This document shows, piece after piece, positions 12,572-22,220 of a stretch of DNA of 64,000 bases (positions within the stretch are counted from its first letter, which is position 1; each line of letters begins with the position of its first letter). The DNA lies in NCBI GenBank assembly GCA_933228675.1, contig OW121743.1:80099995-80163994 (forward strand), read 5' to 3'. Source of the stretch: Stomorhina lunata (Eukaryota; Arthropoda; Insecta; Diptera; Rhiniidae). Under the pieces are notes generated by a model. It worked only from the letters and a program-made list of their open reading frames with translations, did no database searches and had not been told where the DNA came from. Both the position numbers and the translations under genes were made by a program.

Positions 12572-14552
12572 AGTCTAAATCTTTAATTTAATAAGGACTA
12601 GCGCTCAGGGGATGACTCCTACTTATGCTACGTATAGTGTTGGAGGTAGGAAAATAGGTTGTTGGGAGGAGGATAGAGGGAGTAGTGTTTGTGGACATTT
12701 GATTTGGATTTTCCTATATTGCAACTGTCATGGAAAACTTCTGCAGAAATAGTGTGTCTTTCGGTAGACGACCGATTGCAGCTGCAACTAACATGTTGAA
12801 AAGACACTGCAGTTTCGTTCTTTACCAAGTACAATTACCTTAGACCCTTAGACCAAATATTTTGGAATTTATATATATAGCCATAGCTCTAGACATAGTC
12901 CTATTCAAAAATTTTTCCTAGCTCTAGTCCTGCCATGGGCGAGAAATTTAATGTTCTCAGTATACCATCAACAAACATTCAAACTCAAACCTTTTCTAGT
13001 CTGATAAGATTGTTTCCTGGGCATACTCACCTATTATTGATGGAAAATACTCGTAACTTCATTATGATTATTCGTTGAAGTCATTTGCTCTTATATTTTT
13101 TTCCAGTAAAATTGACCTGCAATTGGGGTTGTTGACCAATTGCTAAATGATTGTTTAACACACAAATAAATATACATGTATACAAATTAACAGCTACACA
13201 TACTTTTGCTTTCATACATACAATACATATGTATGTATGCATGTATTCATACTCACACAAAAATTAAAGCTTTATTAAACAAAAGTTATTTTTATAAATT
13301 CTTTATTACTGCAATATGTGTAAGGTGACCAAAGGTTTTTAAAGGTCTAAGCTTAAGTCTCGCAAAGACTCTATAATGCAAAGAAATAGCTCTTCAAACA
13401 CTTTAGTTTATCAAAAGTGAGATTAAAGTGGATATAGAACAATGAAAAACGCACAAACAAACATACATTTCATGAGCACGTGTATATGCCTTAGCTTTCT
13501 CTCTAAAAGCGTATGTATGGAAGTGCAACATCTTTATATTATAGAGCCTTTTATCTGAGTTATTGGTGTGGACCCTTCTATATAGCTTTCAGTAGATTCA
13601 GCGATTTCTGGCTTTACAAAAAAGAGTTGGTCACCTCTTTTTAGGACAACCTTTATTTTTTTGACGCCATTGCTTATCAGCATAAACAAAATAAATATTG
13701 TTTTTGTTTATGTCGTTGATGTTGTTGCTATTAGACCATTTTATGGCTTTTATGATGACATCAATATACAACTGCCGATTATGATGATGCTGACAATAAC
13801 AACAATTCTATTGATGCTTTTGCTGGTGATAATGACGTTGACAATAATGATTATTATGTTGTTGATGTTTAATGAAGTGTCGCTATACGGAAGTTCCCTT
13901 TTCATGAGCAATTTATGAATTCAAAGTAACAAAAACTCAAAGTGGAAGGCAAACAACTGGACCACATACTGTTTCAACACAACAAAAAAAAAAAACATAT
14001 CCTTACTCATATGTAAATGTCCACATATACAAGCAAATATTCTAGGCTAACAAAAACATCATGTAAAGGACATTTGGGTGGGTCTTTGTGTTCTAGTTTG
14101 CCGGAACATTAGAATGGCTAACATATGAAAATGTTAGAGATAAAGGGACTGACTACAAGCCATCAAACGAAAAAAAGGTGTTTAAGCTGAGTGTTAAAAA
14201 AATTTCTTAAGGGTTCAAACATAAAAGATTTACTGATGTGTTGCTTATTAAATTAAATCCTTTGCTCCTTATTTTGTTTCATATTATTTTCCCTTACAAA
14301 AAATCCATAAAAATAACAGAAAAAGTTTATAATTTAACTTAGCAGGAGATTACTGGCAGTAATATGTGGCTGGTTTAAAAATAAATTTATTTATTCAGAT
14401 ATTTTTAGGTCAATGGGTCATTTTTGTTTTAAAAATTCTTTTTGGGTGTACTAATAATAGATTATGGATTTTTTTGTTATTAAAAATTGTTTTTATTTTT
14501 CTTGTTTAAATCTTTAGTTTTAAAAAATGTATGCAAAAATGCATTTTTCAAG
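12572..14552. other. Unique region between satellite and tRNA cluster; no gene supported
   Basis: Mixed unique sequence. 12,628-12,834 is less AT-rich and carries a 68-codon minus-strand ORF without recognisable domains. 13,700-13,880 is a degenerate GAT/AAT/GTT trinucleotide tract giving a hydrophobic plus-strand ORF of 85 codons. I see no splice structure or homology supporting either. The last 150 bases form the AT-rich 5' flank of the first tRNA-Tyr. Confidence 0.45.
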
Positions 14553-14650
14553 CCTTCGATAGCTCAGTTGGTAGAGCGGTGGACTGTAGTGGTATTTAAT
14601 GAATTAATATAGACATCCATAGGTCGCTGGTTCAAATCCGGCTCGAAGGA
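14553..14650 (+). tRNA. tRNA-Tyr (GTA), cluster 1 copy 1
   Basis: Both exons match the local consensus. The 37-nt 5' exon ends CTGTAG (anticodon GTA at 34-36), a 25-nt intron is inserted after position 37, and the 36-nt 3' exon has an intact B box (GGTTCAAATCC) and a C1-G72 acceptor end. A T-run follows immediately and would act as Pol III terminator. First gene of a tandem array with units of about 205 bp. Confidence 0.95.
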
Positions 14651-14739
14651 GTATTTTTTTTATCAATCTTAGGACTATAAAAACGATAGCGATATCTTCA
14701 AACCTAGAACAAGTTCAGAGAACTTTGAAAGACTTCAAG

Positions 14740-14837
14740 CCTTCGATAGCTCAGTTGGTAGAGCGGTGGACTGTAGGTCATTTATAGAAAATAATATAGA
14801 CATCCATAGGTCGCTGGTTCAAATCCGGCTCGAAGGA
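14740..14837 (+). tRNA. tRNA-Tyr (GTA), cluster 1 copy 2
   Basis: Exons match the consensus, with a 25-nt intron after position 37. It is preceded by the conserved leader GACTTCAAG shared by most copies and followed by GTATTTT, a terminator-like T-run. Confidence 0.95.
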
Positions 14838-14945
14838 GTATTTTATTCATTTTCGGACTACAAAAACGATCGTGATGTAATACATTTTTCTTTGAAACTT
14901 AAATCAAACATAAAACAAGTTGAGATCAATTTGATGGACTTCAAG

Positions 14946-15042
14946 CCTTCGATAGCTCAGTTGGTAGAGCGGTGGACTGTAGGGCATTTAAGGAAATAAT
15001 ATAGACATCCATAGGTCGCTGGTTCAAATCCGGCTCGAAGGA
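14946..15042 (+). tRNA. tRNA-Tyr (GTA), cluster 1 copy 3
   Basis: Exons match the consensus, with a 24-nt intron. Leader GACTTCAAG and trailer GTATTTT are conserved. Confidence 0.95.
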
Positions 15043-15150
15043 GTATTTTGTAAATTTTACAACTACAAAAACGATCGTGATATAATATATTTTTCATCGA
15101 AACTTAAATCAAGCCTAAAAAAAATTCAGATCATTGTGATGGACTTCAAG

Positions 15151-15247
15151 CCTTCGATAGCTCAGTTGGTAGAGTGGTGGACTGTAGGTCATTTACAAAT
15201 ATAATATAGACATCCATAGGTCGCTGGTTCAAATCCGGCTCGAAGGA
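15151..15247 (+). tRNA. tRNA-Tyr (GTA), cluster 1 copy 4
   Basis: 24-nt intron. One exon change, C25 to T, turns the G10-C25 D-stem pair into G-U. A and B boxes are intact, so it is probably functional. Confidence 0.9.
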
Positions 15248-15354
15248 GTATTTTATAAATTTTTCGACTACAAATAGATCGTGATATAATACATTTTTCA
15301 TCGAAACTTAAATCAACCCTAATACAAATTCAGATCGCTTTGATAGACTTCAAG

Positions 15355-15371
15355 CCTTCGATAACTCAGTT
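15355..15371 (+). pseudogene. tRNA-Tyr fragment, cluster 1 copy 5
   Basis: Only the first 17 nt of the 5' exon remain (CCTTCGATAACTCAGTT, with G10 changed to A). They are fused directly to spacer sequence (ATACATTTTTCTTTGAAAC) normally found downstream of a tRNA unit. This is the scar of a deletion that removed the rest of the gene. Confidence 0.85.
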
Positions 15372-15437
15372 ATACATTTTTCTTTGAAACTTAAATCAAA
15401 CCTATAACAAGTTGAGATCATTTTGATCGACTTTAAG

Positions 15438-15534
15438 CCTTCTATAGCTCAGTTGGTAGAGCGGTGGACTGTAGGGCATTTAATGAAACAATATAGATAT
15501 CCATAGGTCGCTGGTTAAAATCCGGCTCGAAGGA
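15438..15534 (+). pseudogene. tRNA-Tyr copy 6 of cluster 1, probably defective
   Basis: Full length with a 24-nt intron. G6 is T, breaking the 6-67 acceptor pair, and the invariant C56 in the T-loop/B box is A (GGTTAAAATCC). The B-box change should impair TFIIIC binding and the G19-C56 tertiary pair. Confidence 0.75.
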
Positions 15535-15673
15535 GTATTTTATCAATTTTAGGACTATACTCAAGACTGAGACAAATTCAGATCAACAACATAATCGATC
15601 GCAATAGAATAAATTTTTCATGAAAACTGAAATCAAACCTAGAACAATTTAGAGCACTTTGATGGACTCCAAG

Positions 15674-15770
15674 CCTTCGATAGCTCAGTTGGTAGAGCGG
15701 TGGACTGTAGTGCATTTATAGAAAACATATAGACATCCATAGGTCGCTGGTTCAAATCCGGTTCGAAGGA
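15674..15770 (+). tRNA. tRNA-Tyr (GTA), cluster 1 copy 7
   Basis: 24-nt intron. The single exon change is C65 to T, giving a G49-U65 wobble at the base of the T stem. Otherwise consensus, with a strong T-run after the gene. Confidence 0.92.
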
Positions 15771-15883
15771 GTATTTTTTTTTATCAATTTTCGGACTAAA
15801 AAAACGATCGTGTTATAATACATTTTTCTTTAAAACCTAAATCAAACCTAGAACAAGTTGTGATCATTTTGATGGACTTCAAG

Positions 15884-15981
15884 CCTTCGATAGCTCAGTT
15901 GGTAGAGTGGTGGACTGTAGGGCATTTATAGAAAATAATATGAACATTCATAGGTCGCTGGTTCAAATCCGGCTCGAAGGA
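15884..15981 (+). tRNA. tRNA-Tyr (GTA), cluster 1 copy 8
   Basis: 25-nt intron. Two mild changes: C25 to T (D-stem G-U) and C40 to T (anticodon-stem G30-U40). Boxes intact. Likely transcribed, with a somewhat weakened fold. Confidence 0.85.
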
Positions 15982-16090
15982 GTATTTTTATCAGTTTTCG
16001 GACCATAAAAACGATCGTGATATAATACATTTTTCATTAATACTTTAATCAAATCTAAAAGAAGTTGAGATCATTTCGATGTACTTCAAG

Positions 16091-16187
16091 CCTTCGATAG
16101 CTCAGTTTTTAGAGCGGTGGACTGTAGGGCATTTGATGAAATAATATAGACATTCATAGGTCGCTGGTTCAAATCCGGCTCGAAGGA
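16091..16187 (+). pseudogene. tRNA-Tyr copy 9 of cluster 1, D-loop defect
   Basis: Full length with a 24-nt intron, but the invariant G18-G19 pair in the D loop/A box has become TT (CAGTTTTTAGAGC), and C40 is T. Loss of G18G19 removes the D-loop/T-loop contacts, so this copy is probably non-functional. Confidence 0.78.
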
Positions 16188-16370
16188 GTATTTTTTTTAT
16201 CAATTTTAGGCTATAAAAACGATCGTGATGTGATACTTTTTTCATCACAATTTAAATCAAGGCTTAGACAAATTAAGATCAACACCAAAACCGATCGCCA
16301 CAGAAAAAAATTTTCATAAAAACTGAAATCAAACCTACACCATGTTCAGATAACTTTGATGGACTTCAAG

Positions 16371-16466
16371 CCTTCGATAGCTCAGTTGGTAGAGCGGTGG
16401 ACTGTAGTGCATTTAAAGAAAAAAATAGAAATCCATAGGTCGCTGGTTCAAATCCGGCTCGAAGGA
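16371..16466 (+). tRNA. tRNA-Tyr (GTA), cluster 1 copy 10
   Basis: Exons match the consensus, with a 23-nt intron. It is preceded by a longer spacer (280-bp unit instead of about 205-210 bp) and followed by a T-run of ten. Confidence 0.95.
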
Positions 16467-16580
16467 GTATTTTTTTTTTTATCAATTTTGGGCTATGAAA
16501 ACGATCGTGATATAATACATTTTTCATCGCAAATTAAATCAAGCCTAAGTCAAATTCAGACTACTTTGAAGGACTTTAAG

Positions 16581-16677
16581 CCTTCGATAGCTCAGTTGGT
16601 AGAGCGGTGGACTGTAGGGCATATGATGAAATAACATAGACATCCATAAGTCGCTGGTTCAAATCCGGCTCGAAGGA
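16581..16677 (+). tRNA. tRNA-Tyr (GTA), cluster 1 copy 11
   Basis: 24-nt intron. One change in the variable loop (G45 to A). The remainder is consensus and probably functional. Confidence 0.92.
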
Positions 16678-16859
16678 GTATTTTTTTATCAATTTTAGGC
16701 TATGAAAGCGTTTGTGATATAATACTTTTTTCATCGCAACTTAAATCAAGGCTTAGACAAATTAAGATCAACACCAAAACCGATCGCCACAGAAAAAATT
16801 TTTCATAAAAACTGAAATCAAACCTACACCAAGTTCAAATGACTTTGATGGACTTCAAG

Positions 16860-16955
16860 CCTTCGATAGCTCAGTTGGTAGAGCGATGGACTGTAGTGCA
16901 TTTAAAGATAAAAATAGAAATCCATAGGTCGCTGATTCAAATCCGGCTCGAAGGA
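16860..16955 (+). tRNA. tRNA-Tyr (GTA), cluster 1 copy 12, B-box change
   Basis: 23-nt intron. G27 to A still pairs (A27-U43). G53 to A (GCTGATTCAAATCC) breaks the universally conserved G53-C61 pair and alters the B box, so expression is doubtful. Together with copy 10 it follows a long spacer, marking a duplicated two-gene unit. Confidence 0.78.
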
Positions 16956-17074
16956 GTATTTTTTTTTTTTTTTTATCAATTTTGGGCTATGAAAACGATC
17001 GTGACACAATACATTTTTCATCGCAACTTAAATCAAGCCTAAGACAAATTCAGATCACTTTGAAGGACTTCAAG

Positions 17075-17172
17075 CCTTCGATAGCTCAGTTGGTAGAGCG
17101 GTGAACTGTAGGGCATTAATAGAAAATAATATAGACATCCATAGGTCGCTGGTTCAAATCCGGCTCGAAGGA
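17075..17172 (+). tRNA. tRNA-Tyr (GTA), cluster 1 copy 13 (last of cluster)
   Basis: 25-nt intron. G30 to A creates an A30-C40 mismatch in the anticodon stem. The usual GTATTTT trailer is absent. Unrelated sequence begins right after the discriminator base, with TTTT about 12 nt downstream. This marks the right border of the duplicated unit. Confidence 0.85.
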
Positions 17173-18197
17173 TTAACAATAATTTTATAACCTTAAAACC
17201 AACACATCTTCCAAACTACAAATTTACCTTCAATTTCCTACACTTTCCACTCCCGCACAATTCAATCGAATTCGATTAAGAAAATTGAATGCATTTTGAT
17301 CATATTATAAAAAAAGGACGTATGCTCACATAAATCTCCTCAGGAACATGTGTGTGATTGTACATTTTAGTTGAACTTAAAAATAAATGTCCTGGATTTC
17401 CTTGCAATAAAACATAAAAAATGTATTAAAAAAAGAAATATTTACAAATGTCCATGTTAAATTTAACTTGAAACATGTTTCATCTTTATTTTATTTTCCC
17501 TTTCATTCTTTTAATGTATTTTTCTGTGCAATTTATTTACAACAAAAAATATAATTTCATGTTGGAAACACGTGTTAGCACGTTTTTGCTTGGAGCACAA
17601 ACACTATAACTATGTTCGAACAAAGATGTTGCTGTTGCAAGTATTTGGAAAAAAGAAATGTTCGAAAGAAAATGTTCCATGCAAGCTAGTTTAGGAAGGA
17701 TATGGTGATTATTAAGTTATTTTAAAATTGTTAGTTCTTATATCTAGACGACAACTAGAGTTGTGATGAGCTGGAGCGCTAACTAAAGGTAATACAGCAA
17801 TGACTATAGTTATGCCTAACGTTACGAAAAGAACTGTAAATATAAGAGTTACTAAGTTATAATAATTAGAGTTATGACTATCAAGTTATCTTTAACAGCT
17901 ACATGCACTTTTATTACAAGCTTATCATAGACAGATTGCCTGCCGTACGAATGGACAGCTTTAAATCGACTTAGAAGGAGATCGGTATACCTTAAGGAAA
18001 TTGGGCTTCAGATCAATAATTCTTTACGCTAAATACATCACCATAAGCTTTTTATAATCTTCCTACCTATGCTGGTGTCGTATATACAAAATTATATTTT
18101 TTCTTATCTCTCAAGAGGGCCATAGGTTATTCAAAGAAAACTTAAATATAAATTTTGATGCAAAATTTATATTGCATTATTTTATTTGGTATATATA
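17173..18197. other. Spacer between the two tRNA-Tyr clusters; no gene seen
   Basis: About 1 kb of unique AT-rich DNA without the tRNA-unit spacer signature and without a supportable ORF. It separates two arrays that share the same repeat unit, so it is either an insertion or the ancestral flank. Confidence 0.5.
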
Positions 18198-18293
18198 CCT
18201 TCGATAGCTCAGTTGGTAGAGCGGTGGACTGTAGTGCAATTTGAAGAGAAAGTAGATATCCATAGGTCGCTGGTTCAAATCCGGCTCGAAGGA
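18198..18293 (+). tRNA. tRNA-Tyr (GTA), cluster 2 copy 1
   Basis: Exons match the consensus, with a 23-nt intron. The leader is TATATA-rich instead of GACTTCAAG, so this copy has its own 5' flank and marks the left border of the second cluster. A T-run follows. Confidence 0.95.
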
Positions 18294-18401
18294 TCTTTTT
18301 ATTTGTTTTAAAACAACAAAATCGATCGCGTTATAACACATTTTTCGTCAAAACTAAAATTGAGCCTAAGACAAATCCAGATCACTTTTCTAGACTTCAA
18401 G

Positions 18402-18499
18402 CCTTCGATAGCTCAGTTGGTAGAGCGGTGGACTGTAGTGCAATTAAAAGAAAGAAGATTGATATCCATAGGTCGCTGGTTCAAATCCGGCTCGAAGGA
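18402..18499 (+). tRNA. tRNA-Tyr (GTA), cluster 2 copy 2
   Basis: Exons match the consensus, with a 25-nt intron. Leader TAGACTTCAAG, terminator-like GTATTTTTT. Confidence 0.95.
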
Positions 18500-18609
18500 G
18501 TATTTTTTATCAACTTTAGGACCGCAAAAAAGATCGAGATATAAAAAATTTTTCATCGAAACCTAAATCAAGCCTAAGACAAATCCAGATCACTTTTCTA
18601 GACTTCAAG

Positions 18610-18701
18610 CCTTCGATAGCTCAGTTGGTAGAGCGGTGGACTGTAGGGCATTTAAAGAAATAGACATCCATAGGTCGCTGGTTCAAATCCGGCTCGAAGG
18701 A
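18610..18701 (+). tRNA. tRNA-Tyr (GTA), cluster 2 copy 3
   Basis: Exons match the consensus. The intron is only 19 nt, the shortest in the window and shared with the copy at 19,014, which points to a recent duplication. Confidence 0.95.
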
Positions 18702-18810
18702 GTATTTTTATCAACTTTATGACCGCAAAAACTATCGAGATATAAAAAATTTTTCATCGAAACCTAAATCAAGCCTAAGACAAATTCAGATCACTTTTCT
18801 AGACTTCAAG

Positions 18811-18903
18811 CCTTCGATAGCTCAGTTGGTAGAGCGGTGGACTGTAGGGCATTTAAAGAAGATAGACATCCATAGGTCGCTGGTTCAAATCCGGCTCGAA
18901 GGA
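18811..18903 (+). tRNA. tRNA-Tyr (GTA), cluster 2 copy 4
   Basis: Exons match the consensus, with a 20-nt intron. Flanks are nearly identical to those of the neighbouring copies (201-203-bp units). Confidence 0.95.
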
Positions 18904-19013
18904 GTATTTTTTATCAGCTTTAGGACCGCAAAAACGATCGAGATATAAACAATTTTTCATCGAAACCTAAATCAAGCCTAAGACAAATCCAGATCACTTT
19001 TCTAGACTTCAAG

Positions 19014-19105
19014 CCTTCGATAGCTCAGTTGGTAGAGCGGTGGACTGTAGGGCATTTAAAGAAATAGACATCCATAGGTCGCTGGTTCAAATCCGGCTCG
19101 AAGGA
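19014..19105 (+). tRNA. tRNA-Tyr (GTA), cluster 2 copy 5
   Basis: Exons match the consensus. Its 19-nt intron is identical to that of the copy at 18,610, and the flanks are nearly identical too. Confidence 0.95.
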
Positions 19106-19215
19106 GTATTTTTTATCAGCTTTAGGACCGCAAAAACGATCGAGATATAAAAAATTTTTCATCGAAACCTAAATCAAGCCTAAGACAAATTCAGATCACT
19201 TTGATTGACTTCAAG

Positions 19216-19313
19216 CCTTCAATAGCTCAGTTGGTAGAGCGGTGGACTGTAGTGCAGTTAAAAGAAAGAAGATAGATATCCATAGGTCGCTGGTTCAAAT
19301 CCGGCTCGAAGGA
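19216..19313 (+). tRNA. tRNA-Tyr (GTA), cluster 2 copy 6
   Basis: 25-nt intron. G6 to A gives an A6-C67 mismatch in the acceptor stem. Boxes intact. Possibly functional with a weakened acceptor stem. Confidence 0.85.
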
Positions 19314-19422
19314 GTATTTTTGTCAAATTGAGGACCGCAAAAACGATCGCTATATACAAATTTTTGCATCGAAACAAAAATCAAGCCTAAAACAAATTCA
19401 GATCACTTTGATGAATTTCAAG

Positions 19423-19518
19423 CCTTCGATAGCTCAGTTGGTAGAGCGGTGGACTGTAGGGCATTTATGAAATAATATAGACATCCATAGGTCGCTGGTT
19501 CAAATCCGGCTCGAAGAA
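19423..19518 (+). tRNA. tRNA-Tyr (GTA), cluster 2 copy 7, altered acceptor end
   Basis: 23-nt intron. The 3' end reads CGAAGAA, so G72 is A and the C1-G72 pair is lost. C1-G72 is the established identity element for eukaryotic tyrosyl-tRNA synthetase, so charging should be poor even if the gene is transcribed. Confidence 0.8.
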
Positions 19519-19624
19519 ATATTTTATTAGTTTTATAACAACCAAATTGATCGCATTATAATACATTTTTCATTAAAACTTTAGTCAAGAAGGACAACTT
19601 CAGATCGTTTTACTTGTCCTCAAG

Positions 19625-19661
19625 CCTACGATAGCTCAGTTGGTAGAGTGGTGGACTGTTG
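19625..19661 (+). pseudogene. Truncated tRNA-Tyr 5' half with anticodon changed to GTT, fused to satellite
   Basis: A complete-length 5' exon with T4 to A, C25 to T and CTGTTG in place of CTGTAG (the anticodon would read GTT). An intron-like GGGCTTTTAAAGAAC follows, but the 3' exon is missing. Where ATCCATAGGTCGC should stand, the 12-bp satellite begins with GACATGTCTTAGGC. A broken terminal copy of the cluster. Confidence 0.88.
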
Positions 19662-19682
19662 GGCTTTTAAAGAACATGGACA

Positions 19683-20965
19683 TGTCTTAGGCTATGTCTA
19701 AGTCTATGTCTTAGTCTATGTCTTAGTCTATGTCTTAGTCTATGTCTTAGTCCATGTCTTAGTCTTTGTCTTAGTCTATGTCTTAGTCTATGTCTTAGTC
19801 TATGTCTTAGTCTATGTCTTAGTCTATGTCTTAGTCTATGTCTTAGTCTTTGTCTTAGTCTATGTCTATGTCTTAGTCTATGTCTTAGTCTATGTCTTAG
19901 TTTATGTCTTAGTCTATGTCTTAGTCTATGTCTTAGTCTATGTCTTAGTCTATGTCTTAGTCTATGTCTTAGTCTATGTCTTAGTCTATGTCTTAGTCTA
20001 TGTCTTAGTCTATGTCTTAGTCTATGTCTTAGTCTATGTCTTAGTCTATGTCTTAGTCTTTGTCTTAGTCTATGTCTTAGTCTATGTCTTAGTCTATGTC
20101 TTAGTCTATGTCTTAGTCTATGTCTTAGTCTATGTCTTAGTCTATGTCTAGGTCTATGTCTTAGTCTATGTCTTAGTCTATGTCTTAGTCTATGTCTTAG
20201 TCTATGTCTTAGTCTATGTCTTAGTCTATGTCTTAGTCTATGTCTTAGTCTATGTCTTAGTCTATGTCTTAGTCTATGTCTTAGTCTATGTCTTAGTCTA
20301 TGTCTTAGTCTATGTCTTAGTCTATGTCTTAGTCTATGTCTTAGTCTATGTCTTAGTCTATGTCTTAGTCTATGTCTTAGTCTTTGTCTTAGTCTATGTC
20401 TTAGTCTATGTCTTAGTCTATGTCTTAGTCTATGTCTTAGACTATGTCTAGGTCTATGTCTATGTCTTAGTCTATGTCTTAGTCTATGTCTTAGTCTATG
20501 TCTTAGTCTATGTCTTAGTCTATGTCTTAGTCTATGTCTTAGTCTATGTCTTAGTCTATGTCTTAGTCTATGTCTTAGTCTATGTCTTAGTCTATGTCTT
20601 AGTCTATGTCTTAGTCTATGTCTTAGTCTATGTCTTAGTCTATGTCTTAGTCTATGTCTTAGTCTATGTCTTAGTCTATGTCTTAGTCTATGTCTTAGTC
20701 TATGTCTTAGTCTATGTCTTAGTCTATGTCTTAGTCTATGTCTTAGTCTATGTCTTAGTCTATGTCTTAGTCTATGTCTTAGTCTATATCTTAGTCTATG
20801 TCTTAGTCTATGGCTTAGTTTATGTCTTAGTCTATGTCTGAGTCAATGGCTTAGTCTAATTCTTAGTTTATATCTTAGTCAATATCCTAGCTTATGTCTT
20901 AGGTATGGCTTAGTCTATGGTTTAGTCTCTAACTTAGTCTATACCTACGTCTTAGTTGTAAGTCT
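19683..20965. repeat. 12-bp satellite array B (TATGTCTTAGTC), about 1.3 kb
   Basis: About 107 copies of the same 12-mer and in the same orientation as arrays A and C. Interruptions such as TATGTCTATGTC (6-bp half-units) break the reading frame near 19,865 and 20,455. It decays at the right from 20,770 into diverged units. It abuts the truncated tRNA-Tyr copy. Confidence 0.96.
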
Positions 20966-22220
20966 TAATGTTTTAGTCTAAATTTCTTTTTTTGTATTTT
21001 TCAAAATTATACTTACCAAAGAATCAATTTTAACTTAAAACATCTTTATCTTGGATTACTTTTTATAACATTTATTTCTGTTTTTGTTCTTTTTGCAATT
21101 TAACTAAACTACACATTTTATTTTATTATTTTTTTTTCTTGTATTTTTAGTACATAAGACATGACAATATCAATTAGTCTATACTACAAATTCCTAAATA
21201 GAATAATGTATTCCTTACTATAATTTAGATTTTACTTTCTTTTCAAATCAAAGGTTTTTTTCAATATAATTTTTCTGTTTTGGTTTTTTTTGTTAAAAAT
21301 ATCAGTTCTTAAAGTTAACTTTGACCATAGAAATGTGTAAAACATTTTTTGTAAAAAATTGTAAGTAATTATAAAAATGAAAGTAAAATATAAGTATATT
21401 AGATACAAATATGAGCAACAAATGATCATAGATTTTGGATAACCCACAAATTAAAAAAAAGAATCTAAAGAAAACCAATAAAACCATTAAACCGCTAAAT
21501 TGATTTTTCGATATGTGGTTTTCTCAATGAAAAATACAAAAATTCGAATTGAATTGAATTGTAACATAAAAACAAATCAATTGAATAATAATTAAAAAAG
21601 GGCAGGATTTGCCTTTTATGCCACAAAAATCTTGTTGATGTATTTTGAATATTGAAGCGGTTGCAGGGTTGGCTATTGGGTTAATGGGGAAACAAATACT
21701 TACACCCATTTAGTAAAACAGACTAAAGGATTACATCAAATAAAAAACACCCACTAGATGATGTAATAAAAAAAATCTAGTAAAAATATGTTTTATTGAA
21801 AAATGGCTCCAAAATATTTTAATAAAAACTTTACTTTATATCCTAAGTATGTATATTTTTATATTTTATGGGGGTTTCTTGTTAATTTTTTACTTTCATT
21901 TTCAATTTTAAAACATTTTACTAATATTTAACTTAATTACTAAATTGGCAGTGCAGTTTTTGTTAGTTTTTCTCATCGTATTTAAATTAATTTCAATAGT
22001 TTTATTTGAAGTCCTTTTATTGACTTTGTTTTATAATTGTTAACAAATTCTTCATGATTTGGTTATAATAATCCCAATTAGTTCAAAGTGACCTTGAATC
22101 ATTCCGTTTATATTTGATTTTTTTGAGTATAAGAAGAACTCTTTGGTTGAAGAACCAAGGTCTTCATAGTGTCCCAAATCGTCCATAATCGTATGATTTT
22201 CTATAGTTCAGACTTATCTA
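20966..22220. other. AT-rich unique region, no gene seen
   Basis: AT-rich DNA with poly-T runs. Short minus-strand ORFs (60-70 codons) at 21,230-21,710 are hydrophobic and low-complexity, with no recognisable domain. I would not call a gene here. Confidence 0.5.

Noticed and set aside
12628..12834. 68-codon minus-strand ORF in a less AT-rich patch
   Set aside because: No domain, no splice support and no neighbouring coding sequence; possibly transposon debris.
13661..13918. Hydrophobic 85-codon ORF
   Set aside because: Arises from a degenerate trinucleotide tract with no recognisable family.
14766..18566. Small ORFs with the repeated string DFKPSIAQLVERWTV
   Set aside because: They are translations through tRNA-Tyr genes (leader GACTTCAAG plus the 5' exon) and do not represent proteins.
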